DNA of 35,021 nucleotides. Origin: Candidatus Gottesmanbacteria bacterium (lineage in GTDB: Bacteria; Patescibacteriota; Microgenomatia; UBA10105; UBA927). Each line of letters begins with the position of its first letter. Within the stretch, counting starts at the first letter, position 1. The notes beneath the pieces are model-generated. The model was not told the DNA's origin and searched no databases. It worked only from the letters and a program-made list of their open reading frames with translations. Both the position numbers and the translations under genes were made by a program. Below, one piece after another: positions 8,309-16,075 of the stretch. The stretch is taken from NCBI GenBank assembly GCA_016214885.1, contig JACRMP010000001.1, positions 1-35,021 of the forward strand. Reading direction: 5' to 3'.

Positions 8309-8397
8309 TATTCATGGGGCAAAACCGAGGTTTTTCCCCAACACTTTTCCTTCAATGAGTTACAACGGGTTCAGATCGAGAGCCACACCGTTGCAAC
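8309..8397 (-). ncRNA. structured tRNA leader, copy D (before tRNA-Lys)
   Basis: These 89 nt run from 2 nt after a TATAAT (8400-8405) to the first base of tRNA-Lys. The first stem is GTTGCAACGG/CCGTTGTAAC closing a 19-nt loop with TGTG and CGATCT. Then come TGAAGGAAAAGTGTTGG, a GGGG-AAAAC/GTTTT-CCCC hairpin and CCATGAA. It is closest to copy C (before tRNA-Gln). Confidence 0.7.
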
Positions 8398-8448
8398 AAA
8401 TTATATTCTAATCACAATCAATTTTTCTCAATTTTTTAATGCGCCTTG

Positions 8449-8520
8449 CGCCCTTGGAGGGAATCGAACCCCCATCACCTGTTCCGAAGACAGGCACTTT
8501 ATCCGTTAAGCTACAAGGGC
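8449..8520 (-). tRNA. tRNA-Arg(TCG)
   Basis: Acceptor GCCCTTG/CAAGGGC, anticodon stem CCTGT/ACAGG with loop CTTCGGA (anticodon TCG), T-loop TTCGATT, discriminator G, no encoded CCA. It follows tRNA-His by only 3 nt and is probably cotranscribed with it. Confidence 0.92.
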
Positions 8521-8523
8521 ACT

Positions 8524-8602
8524 TGGGGTGGCTGAGCGGATTCGAACCGCCGACATTCTGCTCCACAGGCAGACGCTCTAACCAGGCTGAGCTACAGCCA
8601 CC
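8524..8602 (-). tRNA. tRNA-His(GTG)
   Basis: Acceptor GTGGCTG/CAGCCAC, anticodon loop CTGTGGA (anticodon GTG). The histidine identity pair is present: an extra G at position -1 opposite discriminator C. CCA is encoded. A TACAAT box lies at 8612-8617. Confidence 0.93.
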
Positions 8603-8664
8603 AATGACAATATTGTACCCCATTTACCGGGGATTTGCATGGAGAGGTAGGGTCATATGAGGTA

Positions 8665-10374
8665 TCAGGGCGCTACGAAAAGCGACATGATAAAGTTGGG
8701 CTGCAGTTTAACGACGGCAAGTATGTCGCCGAAGCTTAAGGCACCGTCTCTGTCAAAATCGAGGGGCAGTGCTTTGGGCATGTCGATTATCGTGGTATCA
8801 GGTTTAAGGACGCTAATGGATTGTGTGGGCAGATAATACGGTACCAGCGTAACGATACGGTATTTATTTCCGGGAACGACGTTACGCAGTTCTCCTACCG
8901 TTGCCGTACCGTTTTTAAACGTAACCCCCTGGATCTTGTGGATGAGCGCCAGGTTGTCGTACACCAGTACCGTGGCGTTGGACGCACTGCTGTCATTGCG
9001 CCAGCCCAGATTGAGACGGACAGTAACCGAGGGAGGAGGAACGAGTGTAAGTGTCCCCGCTTCAACGGTGATGGTATTGCCGTTGTGCAAAAGGTTTAAC
9101 GCATACGCATGGGTACCCGGCGCATTGGGAGTTTCGAGGTGGACGGTGAGTGTGCCAAATTGATGGGGTTCCATGACAGGCAGAGGGTTATATACCATGA
9201 GCATTTTAGCGTCTGACGTGAACGTGAGTGTGTACTCTTTGTTTTGCTCCGTCAGTATTCCCTGCCCCTCGTTTTTAAGGAGTGCTTCCAATACATAGGT
9301 AGATCCGGCAACAAGGGTTTCCGGAATTATTTTATGATCCAGCGTGTACTTTTCGCGCTGGCGGGGTTGGCCTTTTTGTTTAGGTATCTGTTGGTATGTC
9401 TGATACTGGCTGTAAAAATCTTCACTGCCTAATTTTTTCCAGGAGAAGTGATCAAACGGCAGCCCTTGATAACTTAACACAAACGGGGTGACGGCTACGA
9501 TATCGGGATCCGTCCAGACCGATGTTGCGGCAATGGTAAGGTTTGCTCCCACTGCGGCTGAGGAAAGAAGCCCTGAATTTACTACTACACCTTCACTGTG
9601 TACCCAGCCTGTTTCGGTGATAAATACCGGGAGTTTTTTGGTAACACCGAGTTCTTTGAGGCGATTAAGTTCCCACTGGTAGCTCCGGAGAGTCCCCCGT
9701 CCGGTGGCATACGGGGATCCGGAAAATGCAGGGTTAGGATACGAGTGTGATGCCCAGCCGTCCAGATGGTCTGCGAGTTTAGGCTCTGCCTGGAACATGC
9801 GGGATAGAAACACCGATGCATCCAGAGACCGGCCATCTGATGCGGCTGATACATCGAGTCCTGCTGGCAGGACAAAAAAATCTTCGGATGCTTCGTGAAG
9901 CTTCTGAGCGTGACGCACCAACGTGCGGGCGTAGTCCTCGGGATCAAGCGATTTACCCCATTCATTGGCATGATTGGGTTCATTAAATATGCTTACATAA
10001 CGGTTCTCTGTGGGCCAGTTTAGGGAGTTAAGAAACCGAGCCCAGTCAGAAGCAGAATCGTTATATGGTTTCGCCCAGGAATCGCCGTTTATGTGGGTGG
10101 CAATACGGACAATGGGAATTAAATGAAGCGAGCGCATGTCATTTAAAACCCTCTGCCATTTACCCAGATCGCGGTCGTCCTCCTGTATGACCAGTGTGAC
10201 ATATCCCCAGTCCCCGCCTCCGGAGTTTACTAATTTCGCGGCATCACCCAGTCCGTTTGGATCTACGATATGGATACCGTATTTATTGTTCGGCACTGCC
10301 AGCGGGTCGTATTTGGCAAAAACAGGAACCGGCAGCAATAGGAGGATTGCAAGGAATATAAATAGCTTCCGCAT
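8665..10374 (-). CDS. secreted clan-A glycoside hydrolase with dockerin-like tail
   Basis: A signal peptide (1-20) precedes a TIM-barrel glycosidase domain. The acid/base candidate is Glu132 in FNEPNH and the nucleophile candidate is Glu254 in ITETGW, the arrangement of clan GH-A enzymes (GH5/GH39-like). A beta-rich, CARDB-like region follows (about 345-440), then a second beta domain. The C-terminus has an acidic loop DFDRDGALSFGD (about 539-550), like half of a dockerin calcium-binding repeat. It probably cleaves an extracellular polysaccharide. The start codon lies 1 nt after the tRNA-Arg(TCT) discriminator region, so the mRNA may be made by tRNA processing. Exact GH family and substrate are unknown. 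Confidence 0.75.
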   Translation of the reverse strand: MRKLFIFLAILLLLPVPVFAKYDPLAVPNNKYGIHIVDPNGLGDAAKLVNSGGGDWGYVTLVIQEDDRDLGKWQRVLNDMRSLHLIPIVRIATHINGDSWAKPYNDSASDWARFLNSLNWPTENRYVSIFNEPNHANEWGKSLDPEDYARTLVRHAQKLHEASEDFFVLPAGLDVSAASDGRSLDASVFLSRMFQAEPKLADHLDGWASHSYPNPAFSGSPYATGRGTLRSYQWELNRLKELGVTKKLPVFITETGWVHSEGVVVNSGLLSSAAVGANLTIAATSVWTDPDIVAVTPFVLSYQGLPFDHFSWKKLGSEDFYSQYQTYQQIPKQKGQPRQREKYTLDHKIIPETLVAGSTYVLEALLKNEGQGILTEQNKEYTLTFTSDAKMLMVYNPLPVMEPHQFGTLTVHLETPNAPGTHAYALNLLHNGNTITVEAGTLTLVPPPSVTVRLNLGWRNDSSASNATVLVYDNLALIHKIQGVTFKNGTATVGELRNVVPGNKYRIVTLVPYYLPTQSISVLKPDTTIIDMPKALPLDFDRDGALSFGDILAVVKLQPNFIMSLFVAP

Positions 10375-10375
10375 G

Positions 10376-10447
10376 TACCCCCAGAAGGAATCGGACCTTC
10401 ATCGGATCATTAGAAGTGATCTGCTCTATCCATTGAGCTATAGGGGC
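10376..10447 (-). tRNA. tRNA-Arg(TCT)
   Basis: D-arm GCTC...GAGC, anticodon stem GATCA/TGATC with loop CTTCTAA (anticodon TCT). Two features are odd: the first acceptor pair would be G-U (GCCCCTA/TGGGGGT) and the T-loop is TCCGATT, so C replaces the near-universal U55. CCA is not encoded. The -10 box TATAAT is at 10458-10463. The glycosidase start codon follows at once. Confidence 0.85.
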
Positions 10448-10478
10448 GAGTATGCAAATTATACTATGGAAGCGTGAT

Positions 10479-12182
10479 TTAATGAAGTTCCGCGCGCCGC
10501 TCTTTGATGTATTGGCTCCAGTTTTCGATGAAGTCGAAAACGACCACCATCGGGGTTTCAACCAAAAAAGTAAATACAATGGCGATAATGTTGTACTCTT
10601 TCCACTTAGCGGCCAGTATGCTGCCGATACGGGCTATAGGTACGGATAGCATGTCCAGCAAAAATTCCCAGACGGGTGTTTTGTCATCAACCGAAAGCTC
10701 CTTGGATTTGTTGCGTATTCCCACCGCGGCAAAAAAGGTAAGAGCTATGGTGAAAGTGTCAAAGATAACCGACGTGATCGGCAGCTTGGCGATATAGAAG
10801 AGGTAGCCTACCCCACCCAGAACCCCGAACATCATAAATAGGTAGAGCAAGCCGACTACTAACATAAAGGCAGAGTTGCGGCGCTTCTTCATATATACGT
10901 CATAGAGTTTTTTCTTTTCGTCGTCATACACAAACTGGTAGACGGTGGAAAGCACCTGGGTTACGTTTTCTTCTGCAGGAGGTCTGATTATCGAAACAAG
11001 CGCAAACATAACTGCAGTGGGAACTACAAAGTCTACTATGGCAGCAAACAGGTTAAATCCTTCGTAAAATATTTTCGCCAGCGGGATCTCGACAATGTAA
11101 AAAGTGACCCAGTTGGATAAGAAAACGGACAAAGTGGAAAATATAGCAAGGCGCATGAGCCGGCTTTTAAGGGAAAGGAACCGTTTGTTATACGCTTGGG
11201 TAATTTCTGCCGTGAGTTTTATCTTATCGGAAAATATCGCCGCTACTTTTTGCGGGTTTTCTTTGTGCGTATCCAGCACGTCACCTAACAGCATGTATAC
11301 GGTGTCAATGCGTTCGCAAATGGAATAGAGCTGACGGCTTACGGCATGTTCGAGCACCTTGTCTTTTTCCGTCCAGATGGTGGGTATATCGGTCGCAAGT
11401 TTTTCCAACAGTTCGGGTGAAGGGTTAAGCCAATCAGCGTAACTAAATTTCATCAACTGGGCGAGAATATAATTGTCGTCCAGGTCGAATAAGGTGCGGC
11501 TTGCAGCGATAAATACGTGGGTTTTTTTCTCATCGGCAGACATACTGTCTTCCGGTCTGATACGGATTCTCTCCGTGAGCGTTTGTGTCATGGTTTCCAG
11601 TAACACCCTTTCTTTGACCGGATTGGTGAGGATTTCTTCGATATCGACGGCGGCTAACTCAATAATGAAATAGGTAAAGTTTATCTGACGCTTAATGGGA
11701 AGCAGTTCATTGGTGGGAAATTTTGCATGCTTGAGTACATACAGCGCTTTCTTGAGGACTGTTTCTACTAGTATGACCTGTTCCTGAGGAATTTCATCGT
11801 TTTGGAGGTGTCCGCCGCGGATAAGGTCTGCAGTTACTGAGTACGCCACCCGGTAGGTATCGATATCTGATTTAAGGGTTACGCCGGAAAGTTTGGGAAA
11901 GAGGATCCGTTTGAGTGCGCGCTCAATAGCGCTTCTCCGTAGCACATTATCCTCTTTCCAATCGATAACTTTCCGTACCTGCTCGTAGAATTTCGCGATA
12001 TGCGAGGCGATTTCGTCGACATGTATGGGGGTTACGGGTTTTTTAGCGGACTGGATACCGTCCGTATAAGTGCTCAGCATGTGATCCATTTCCTTTGACA
12101 ACGGATGGATATCAGTGCTGTCCTCTGAAGGTTCCGGTGAATGTTCTGTGTGTTGCGCGTGCGGATCGGTTGTTTCTTGCAT
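10479..12182 (-). CDS. large multi-pass membrane protein, unknown
   Basis: I do not recognise this family. About 350 N-terminal residues are hydrophilic and helical with many charged residues. They are followed by about five membrane segments (for example LAIFSTLSVFLSNWVTFYIV, AAIVDFVVPTAVMFALVSII, FMLVVGLLYLFMMFGVLGG and a last IIAIVFTFLVETPMVVVFDF) and a short basic cytoplasmic end. The layout suggests a cytoplasmic helical domain working with a membrane channel or scaffold. The ORF-track start (12263) is within tRNA-Gly; the first ATG after the tRNA, 12180-12182 (MQETTDPHAQ), is used here, giving 567 residues. Confidence 0.7.
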   Translation of the reverse strand: MQETTDPHAQHTEHSPEPSEDSTDIHPLSKEMDHMLSTYTDGIQSAKKPVTPIHVDEIASHIAKFYEQVRKVIDWKEDNVLRRSAIERALKRILFPKLSGVTLKSDIDTYRVAYSVTADLIRGGHLQNDEIPQEQVILVETVLKKALYVLKHAKFPTNELLPIKRQINFTYFIIELAAVDIEEILTNPVKERVLLETMTQTLTERIRIRPEDSMSADEKKTHVFIAASRTLFDLDDNYILAQLMKFSYADWLNPSPELLEKLATDIPTIWTEKDKVLEHAVSRQLYSICERIDTVYMLLGDVLDTHKENPQKVAAIFSDKIKLTAEITQAYNKRFLSLKSRLMRLAIFSTLSVFLSNWVTFYIVEIPLAKIFYEGFNLFAAIVDFVVPTAVMFALVSIIRPPAEENVTQVLSTVYQFVYDDEKKKLYDVYMKKRRNSAFMLVVGLLYLFMMFGVLGGVGYLFYIAKLPITSVIFDTFTIALTFFAAVGIRNKSKELSVDDKTPVWEFLLDMLSVPIARIGSILAAKWKEYNIIAIVFTFLVETPMVVVFDFIENWSQYIKERRAELH

Positions 12183-12203
12183 ACGTATTGCCCAAGGTTT
12201 AAC

Positions 12204-12277
12204 TGGAGCGGATGAAGGGAATCGAACCCTCGTCACCAGTTTGGAAAACTGGCGCTCTACCATTGAGCTACACCCGC
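12204..12277 (-). tRNA. tRNA-Gly(TCC)
   Basis: Acceptor GCGGGTG/CATCCGC, anticodon stem CCAGT/ACTGG with loop TTTCCAA (anticodon TCC), T-loop TTCGATT, discriminator U, encoded CCA. A TATAAT lies at 12329-12334 inside a 15-bp palindrome. The leader ends in a half copy of the palindromic tRNA-associated element. Confidence 0.93.
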
Positions 12278-12291
12278 CTCGCGTCGACGAA
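12274..12291 (-). repeat. half copy of the palindromic tRNA-associated element
   Basis: On the minus strand GTCGACGCGAGGCGG (15 nt) is identical to the right half of the element at tRNA-Leu(TAA), and it runs directly into the tRNA-Gly acceptor. The left half is not recognisable. The rest of 12292-12362 holds the tRNA promoter. Confidence 0.5.
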
Positions 12292-12362
12292 CTCCGTAAA
12301 TAACGACGGACCCGTTACGCACTACGATATTATATCGTGTTTTCCGCACCAATGCACACTCT

Positions 12363-12803
12363 TCATTTGTCCATAAATTGGACCATGTCTCCGATAGTTA
12401 TCTGATGCTCACGTACAAACCCGGCGTTAACTTCCAGAACTTTGTCTACCGGAACCTTAGGCTTAATCATTGCAGGTTGCTGATCGCCGACGGGAGGCGG
12501 AACGTTTAGCGTGATGTCTGCAATCCGGTTGCCGTCTATCCAGATAAAATCCAGAGGAAACAGCATACCGCGCATCCAAAAATTATAGTGTTCTTTATGA
12601 TCATACGGAAACAGCATGCCTGAAGAATTTCCCAGAATTTTGCGTCCTCCCAGGCCTTTTTGTTTCTGAGCTTCGGTGACCGCGACTTCGGTTACGATAA
12701 CGGTGTCGCGGATTTTTACTTTAGATACGAGGGGGTGAGAGCGATAGTACAGTAACAATGTGAGAAACGGTAAAATAATAAGCACCAGAAGCCAGGGTTT
12801 CAT
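12363..12803 (-). CDS. DUF192-family protein
   Basis: An N-terminal membrane/signal segment (1-20) is followed by a DUF192 domain: EVAVTEAQKQKGLGGRK, SSGMLFPYDHKEHYNFWMRGM and LDFIWIDGNRIADI, ending with the usual KVLEVNAGFVREHQITIGD. The family is widespread, secreted or membrane-tethered, and of unknown biochemical function. The gene starts 4 nt after the stop of the polyprenyl synthase gene, indicating one transcript. The length (146) is normal for the family. Confidence 0.87.
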   Translation of the reverse strand: MKPWLLVLIILPFLTLLLYYRSHPLVSKVKIRDTVIVTEVAVTEAQKQKGLGGRKILGNSSGMLFPYDHKEHYNFWMRGMLFPLDFIWIDGNRIADITLNVPPPVGDQQPAMIKPKVPVDKVLEVNAGFVREHQITIGDMVQFMDK

Positions 12804-12807
12804 ATCG

Positions 12808-13716
12808 TTATTTACTCCGTGTCAGGCAAAAACGCACCAATGCCGTAAGTTCGCCTTTGCGCGTTTCACTGATGGGCAGCAAGCCAATTTCATGATCACA
12901 GTGCTCGAGCAGCGATACTTTGAGATCATTGAGTTCGTCGCTGTCCAATAAGGTCGCCAATGTTTGTTTCTCATTCCGCTGATCGCTGCCGGTAGGTTTA
13001 CCGGTGATTGTGCTGTCGCCTGCTACACTCAGTTCATCATCGCGGATTTGAAACAGTAATCCCATAGATTCTCCTAGCCGGTCAAGGACATCTAAATTGT
13101 TTTTCGTAGCTCCCGCGAGTATTGCACCTACTGACATGGATAGCGAAAAGGTATACCGGGCGGTTTTATACCGGTACAGCGACATAACGTCCTCTTTGGA
13201 CATGGCAGTACTTTTGCCGCTCATCATGTCCTGCATCTGAGCAATAATAACCGGCTGTAGCTCCCGAGAAACCACATCATTGAGCCGGACATCAGTTAAC
13301 AATTCCTGTGCCATAAAGAAGCAGAGATCGCCGATATTTATGGCCTGGCTTATACCGGTGTGTACGTCACCGGAACTGACACGGTACTGTTCCCACATGC
13401 TGGGACCCCCTCTTCTCAGGGTATCACGGTCCATAACGTCATCGTGGATAAGAAAGCCTGAATGATAGAGCTCAAGAGCAGACGCCGCTTTGTATATATC
13501 GGGAGATATATTTTTTTGAAAAAGTGAGTATATATACACCGCTAAGCTTCCGCGAGTAGTTTTACCCGATGTAACAAACGGAATAAGCCGGTCGATTACA
13601 TCGCCGCCAAAGCTGTTTATTTGGACAAGTTTAGATTTCTTGTTTGTTAAATACGTAACCAGATAACTGTCTATACCCTTTTTATGCTTAAGAATTTCGG
13701 TGAGTGAGTCTGTCAT
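12808..13716 (-). CDS. polyprenyl diphosphate synthase
   Basis: This enzyme condenses isopentenyl diphosphate with allylic diphosphates to make isoprenoid chains, probably for lipid carriers. The first Asp-rich motif is DDVMD at 92-96 within LIHDDVMDRDTLRRGG; the second is QIRDDELSV (near 217), which keeps the first two aspartates but not the last Asp of the canonical DDxxD. Lys/Gln of the region upstream (GKTTRG) fits substrate binding. Length (302) is normal. The substitution in the second motif may affect chain length or activity. It is first in a two-gene unit with the DUF192 protein, divergent from tRNA-Pro. Confidence 0.87.
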   Translation of the reverse strand: MTDSLTEILKHKKGIDSYLVTYLTNKKSKLVQINSFGGDVIDRLIPFVTSGKTTRGSLAVYIYSLFQKNISPDIYKAASALELYHSGFLIHDDVMDRDTLRRGGPSMWEQYRVSSGDVHTGISQAINIGDLCFFMAQELLTDVRLNDVVSRELQPVIIAQMQDMMSGKSTAMSKEDVMSLYRYKTARYTFSLSMSVGAILAGATKNNLDVLDRLGESMGLLFQIRDDELSVAGDSTITGKPTGSDQRNEKQTLATLLDSDELNDLKVSLLEHCDHEIGLLPISETRKGELTALVRFCLTRSK

Positions 13717-13753
13717 AGGATTATTGTACTGTATTCTGTTAAAATAGCGTCAT

Positions 13754-13829
13754 CGGGGTGTGGCTCAATTGGTAGAGTGCGCGCTTTGGGAGCGTGAGGT
13801 TCCGAGTTCGAGTCTCGGCACCCCGACCA
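13754..13829 (+). tRNA. tRNA-Pro(TGG)
   Basis: Acceptor CGGGGTG/CACCCCG, anticodon stem CGCGC/GCGTG with loop TTTGGGA (anticodon TGG), T-loop TTCGAGT, discriminator A, encoded CCA. A TAAAAT box lies at 13740-13745. Its 3' 23 nt recur exactly at 13941-13963. Confidence 0.94.
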
Positions 13830-13861
13830 ACTTTATTCTCCAACAAACTTTCCCCTGACCT

Positions 13862-13963
13862 GTTCCGAGTTCCCCGTGACTACACGGGATCGTTGGCAGT
13901 AATTACTCGACGCGAAGAAGCGTCTCGCAAACTGCCTCCGTCGAGTCTCGGCACCCCGACCAA
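13862..13963 (+). repeat. duplicated tRNA-Pro 3' half interrupted by a hairpin insert
   Basis: After the intact tRNA comes a second copy of its 3' part, split inside the T-loop. GTTCCGAGTTC (13862-13872) matches the T-arm, about 68 nt of insert follow, and a 23-nt exact repeat of the tRNA end lies at 13941-13963. The insert contains CCCGTG-ACTA-CACGGG (13873-13888) and GGCAGT...ACTGCC (13895-13936) around a GACGC/GCGTC hairpin. It parallels the interrupted tRNA-Leu 5' duplications elsewhere in the window. Confidence 0.7.
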
Positions 13964-13973
13964 AAGCTTTTGT

Positions 13974-14720
13974 CTATTTTTTCCCTCCTTTTTTCCACGG
14001 TGCGTGTTCAATAAGCGGACTGTATATGTCGTCAGCAAGCGGTATATGCAATTCGTCAGTTTCATTTTTTGTCGGGGCGTCTGCTGCGAATCTGATGAAC
14101 GGAACATCAGTGATAAGAACAAGCGGCGTTTGTTCATTTCCTTCTCCCATCACCAATACTGCCGCGGCGGCTAGCCCATCCGCTACATTTGCTTTGGTGA
14201 CTTTAAGTTTTCTTCCGAACAGATCCGGGGTATCTATATAGTTATTGAGTGCAGAGAATCCCGCATACGCAAGCGACACTCCAGTTGTCCCCAGGTGGAG
14301 CGGAGTTGTTTTGCTGTCCGAAATAAGCACACCAACATCATTGATGTTAAACCGCTTTGCTAAATAATCTCGCACTTCCCTGGCCGTTGCTTCCGGGTTT
14401 CTCGGCCAAAGCACATAATAGCCGTTACCATTTGATTCATCTATCCCAGCGGTCGGGATAAGCGTATTTCTGGTAACGGTAAGCGATATATCATATTTAC
14501 TTTTTTCTGGGGGAATGTAGAGCTCTGATTCCTGTTCAATAAGTTTTTGTTTGTCTATGGATCCGATTGCCACCACATTGCCTTCGCAAAGGGATATGAT
14601 TTTTGAGGTTATTACCAGCACCGACTGCTCAGGTATACCGGTGAGTACTCTGTCAAGAACGGCGATGAGTGTTTGGGCATTTGCCGTAATCTTTTCAGTT
14701 CTTATAGGTGTTATGTTCAT
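13974..14720 (-). CDS. CofE-like (F420-0:gamma-glutamyl ligase family) protein
   Basis: In methanogens and actinobacteria this family adds glutamate to coenzyme F420. Recognisable blocks are ITSKIISLCEGNVV, AGIDESNGNGYYVLWP and the GVLISDSKTTPLHLGTTGVSLAYAG glycine-rich segment, followed by ADGLAAAAVLVMGEGNEQTPLVLI. Length (248) fits the single-domain enzyme. No other F420 biosynthesis gene is visible here, so it may act on another substrate; the nearby YvcK is only a distant CofD relative. It overlaps the preceding CYTH-like gene by 4 nt (ATGA) and is last in a five-gene, translationally coupled operon. Confidence 0.8.
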   Translation of the reverse strand: MNITPIRTEKITANAQTLIAVLDRVLTGIPEQSVLVITSKIISLCEGNVVAIGSIDKQKLIEQESELYIPPEKSKYDISLTVTRNTLIPTAGIDESNGNGYYVLWPRNPEATAREVRDYLAKRFNINDVGVLISDSKTTPLHLGTTGVSLAYAGFSALNNYIDTPDLFGRKLKVTKANVADGLAAAAVLVMGEGNEQTPLVLITDVPFIRFAADAPTKNETDELHIPLADDIYSPLIEHAPWKKGGKK

Positions 14721-15217
14721 GTTAACGGTACTGATTCGACACGATTAAGTTTTTCTAAATATTTATTATATGGCTTAGAAATGATTTCAGTATTTTCCAA
14801 ATAAAATTCTTTTTCCATTGATTTATGCTGATTAGGAAGGTAGGTTAAAATAATAGAGTTAAGAAAATCATTTATAATATACAAGCCGATAACCCCGTTT
14901 TTATAACCATATTCCGAGTAATTCATTTTTATAATGTTTACTTTCTCATACCCTTTTGCTTTGAGCCACGCAAGCCCTGCTGCTTTATTTGCTACTAACA
15001 CCTGTTCTCCATTGACAAATTTCCCTCCCGTTTCTTTAAACACATGTATTTCCCATCTATCCGGGTATTCTACTAGTTTTTCTACATCATTACCTTGATG
15101 TACGCCATAGTAATGAGTGGAAACTATATCTTTTATTTTCTTTGCACCTTTTTGATTGAGTAAGTTTAATACGGTGCTAAATGAATCGACGCGGTATTTC
15201 TTTTCCTGTAGCTTCAT
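14717..15217 (-). CDS. possible CYTH-domain-like protein
   Basis: The protein starts MKLQEKKYRVDSF with an E-K-K pattern resembling the N-terminal strand of CYTH (triphosphate tunnel / class IV adenylate cyclase) domains, and has alternating strand-like and Lys/Glu-rich segments after it. The full set of charged tunnel residues is not clear, so the assignment is tentative. The gene is more A/T-rich than its neighbours, suggesting recent transfer. It overlaps the genes on both sides by 4 nt (ATGA), so it is translated with the DHFR-like and CofE-like genes. Confidence 0.5.
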   Translation of the reverse strand: MKLQEKKYRVDSFSTVLNLLNQKGAKKIKDIVSTHYYGVHQGNDVEKLVEYPDRWEIHVFKETGGKFVNGEQVLVANKAAGLAWLKAKGYEKVNIIKMNYSEYGYKNGVIGLYIINDFLNSIILTYLPNQHKSMEKEFYLENTEIISKPYNKYLEKLNRVESVPLT

Positions 15218-15741
15218 ATGACTTTATAATGCATGAGCAGCGTACCTTTGTTATTTAGCTTGGTAACGCTGATAAGTTGCAAGGATACATCTACATCTAC
15301 GGGGGCAAATAAATTGTTGCCGCTTCCGAAAAATTTTGGTTCGATGGTCAAGTAACATTCATTGATAAGCTTACCCGCAAGAAAGGAGCGGTTGAGCTGG
15401 CTTCCTCCGACCAGAAGCATGCTCTCGTATCCTTCCGCTGTCATGCGCTGGGTGAGCGCCTCAGGCGTTTCCGCGGTAAACTCCAGCTGCCCCTGTACTG
15501 TCTCCGTCTGAAAATCTTCCGGAGTACTCGTCATTACAATGCGCCGTAGCGTTGAAGAAGGCGTAATGGTTTTTTTTATCGCGGTGTAGGTGTTCTTGCC
15601 CATGACCAGCAAATGGTGCTCGGATTTAAGTTTGGCAAAGTGCGCCAGATCTTCAGGGGACGACCATCCGTGCACCTTGGGCTCATGCCACATGGTAGTT
15701 CTGCCGTCAGCGGTGGTAACCATAACAAGAATTATTTTCAT
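15214..15741 (-). CDS. RibD C-terminal / dihydrofolate reductase-like protein
   Basis: A DHFR-fold reductase of the RibD_C family that would use NADPH. Motifs are the N-terminal strand IILVMVTTADGRTT, the MGKNTYTAIKK nucleotide-binding region and LLVGGSQLNRSFLAGKLINECYLTIEPKFFGSG near the C-terminus. Length (175) fits a stand-alone domain; there is no deaminase domain. The substrate cannot be assigned: homologues act in folate or riboflavin metabolism or are uncharacterised. It overlaps MGMT upstream and the CYTH-like gene downstream by 4 nt each. A second, unrelated DHFR-like gene lies at 21458. Confidence 0.82.
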   Translation of the reverse strand: MKIILVMVTTADGRTTMWHEPKVHGWSSPEDLAHFAKLKSEHHLLVMGKNTYTAIKKTITPSSTLRRIVMTSTPEDFQTETVQGQLEFTAETPEALTQRMTAEGYESMLLVGGSQLNRSFLAGKLINECYLTIEPKFFGSGNNLFAPVDVDVSLQLISVTKLNNKGTLLMHYKVI

Positions 15742-16064
15742 AATGCGGGAAACGTGTATAGTGATTTTGATAAATCCACTTGTGTGTCGGTAAGAAAAAC
15801 AACACCTTCCAGCTCGAGTTTACGGAGTTGTTCTTTGGGTCCCCCGAATGCATATCCGGGAGCCAATCTCCCGTCAGAAAAAACAACACGGTGGCATGGG
15901 GTCAGATCACTGTCGGGATTTGCATGCAGCGCGTGCCCGATTCTCCGCGCGTCCTTAGTATGGAGCGCATTGGCAATGGCTCCGTAGGTAGTCACCTTAC
16001 CCGCGGGAACGGATCTGACCAGCGCGTAAATCTGCTGAAAAAATGAATCGGGTGTATCAGTCAT
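15738..16064 (-). CDS. small O6-alkylguanine-DNA alkyltransferase (MGMT) domain protein
   Basis: The 108 residues consist only of the DNA-binding/active-site domain of MGMT. The acceptor cysteine is present (Cys57 in LTPCHRVV), as is the DNA-binding segment RRIGHALHANP and GGPKEQLRKLELEGV at the end. The size is that of alkyltransferase-like proteins, which normally carry Trp in place of Cys; here Cys is retained, so direct dealkylation is possible. It lies 11 nt after the AstE-like gene and overlaps the DHFR-like gene by 4 nt. Confidence 0.87.
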   Translation of the reverse strand: MTDTPDSFFQQIYALVRSVPAGKVTTYGAIANALHTKDARRIGHALHANPDSDLTPCHRVVFSDGRLAPGYAFGGPKEQLRKLELEGVVFLTDTQVDLSKSLYTFPAL

Positions 16065-16075
16065 AAATATACTCC

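Noticed and set aside
8408-8660. ORFs across the tRNA-Arg/tRNA-His pair
   Set aside because: Peptides such as EGIEPPSPVPKTGTLSVKLQ are typical translations of tRNA genes, not proteins. The same applies to the ORFs at 2632, 13794, 18832 and 21030.
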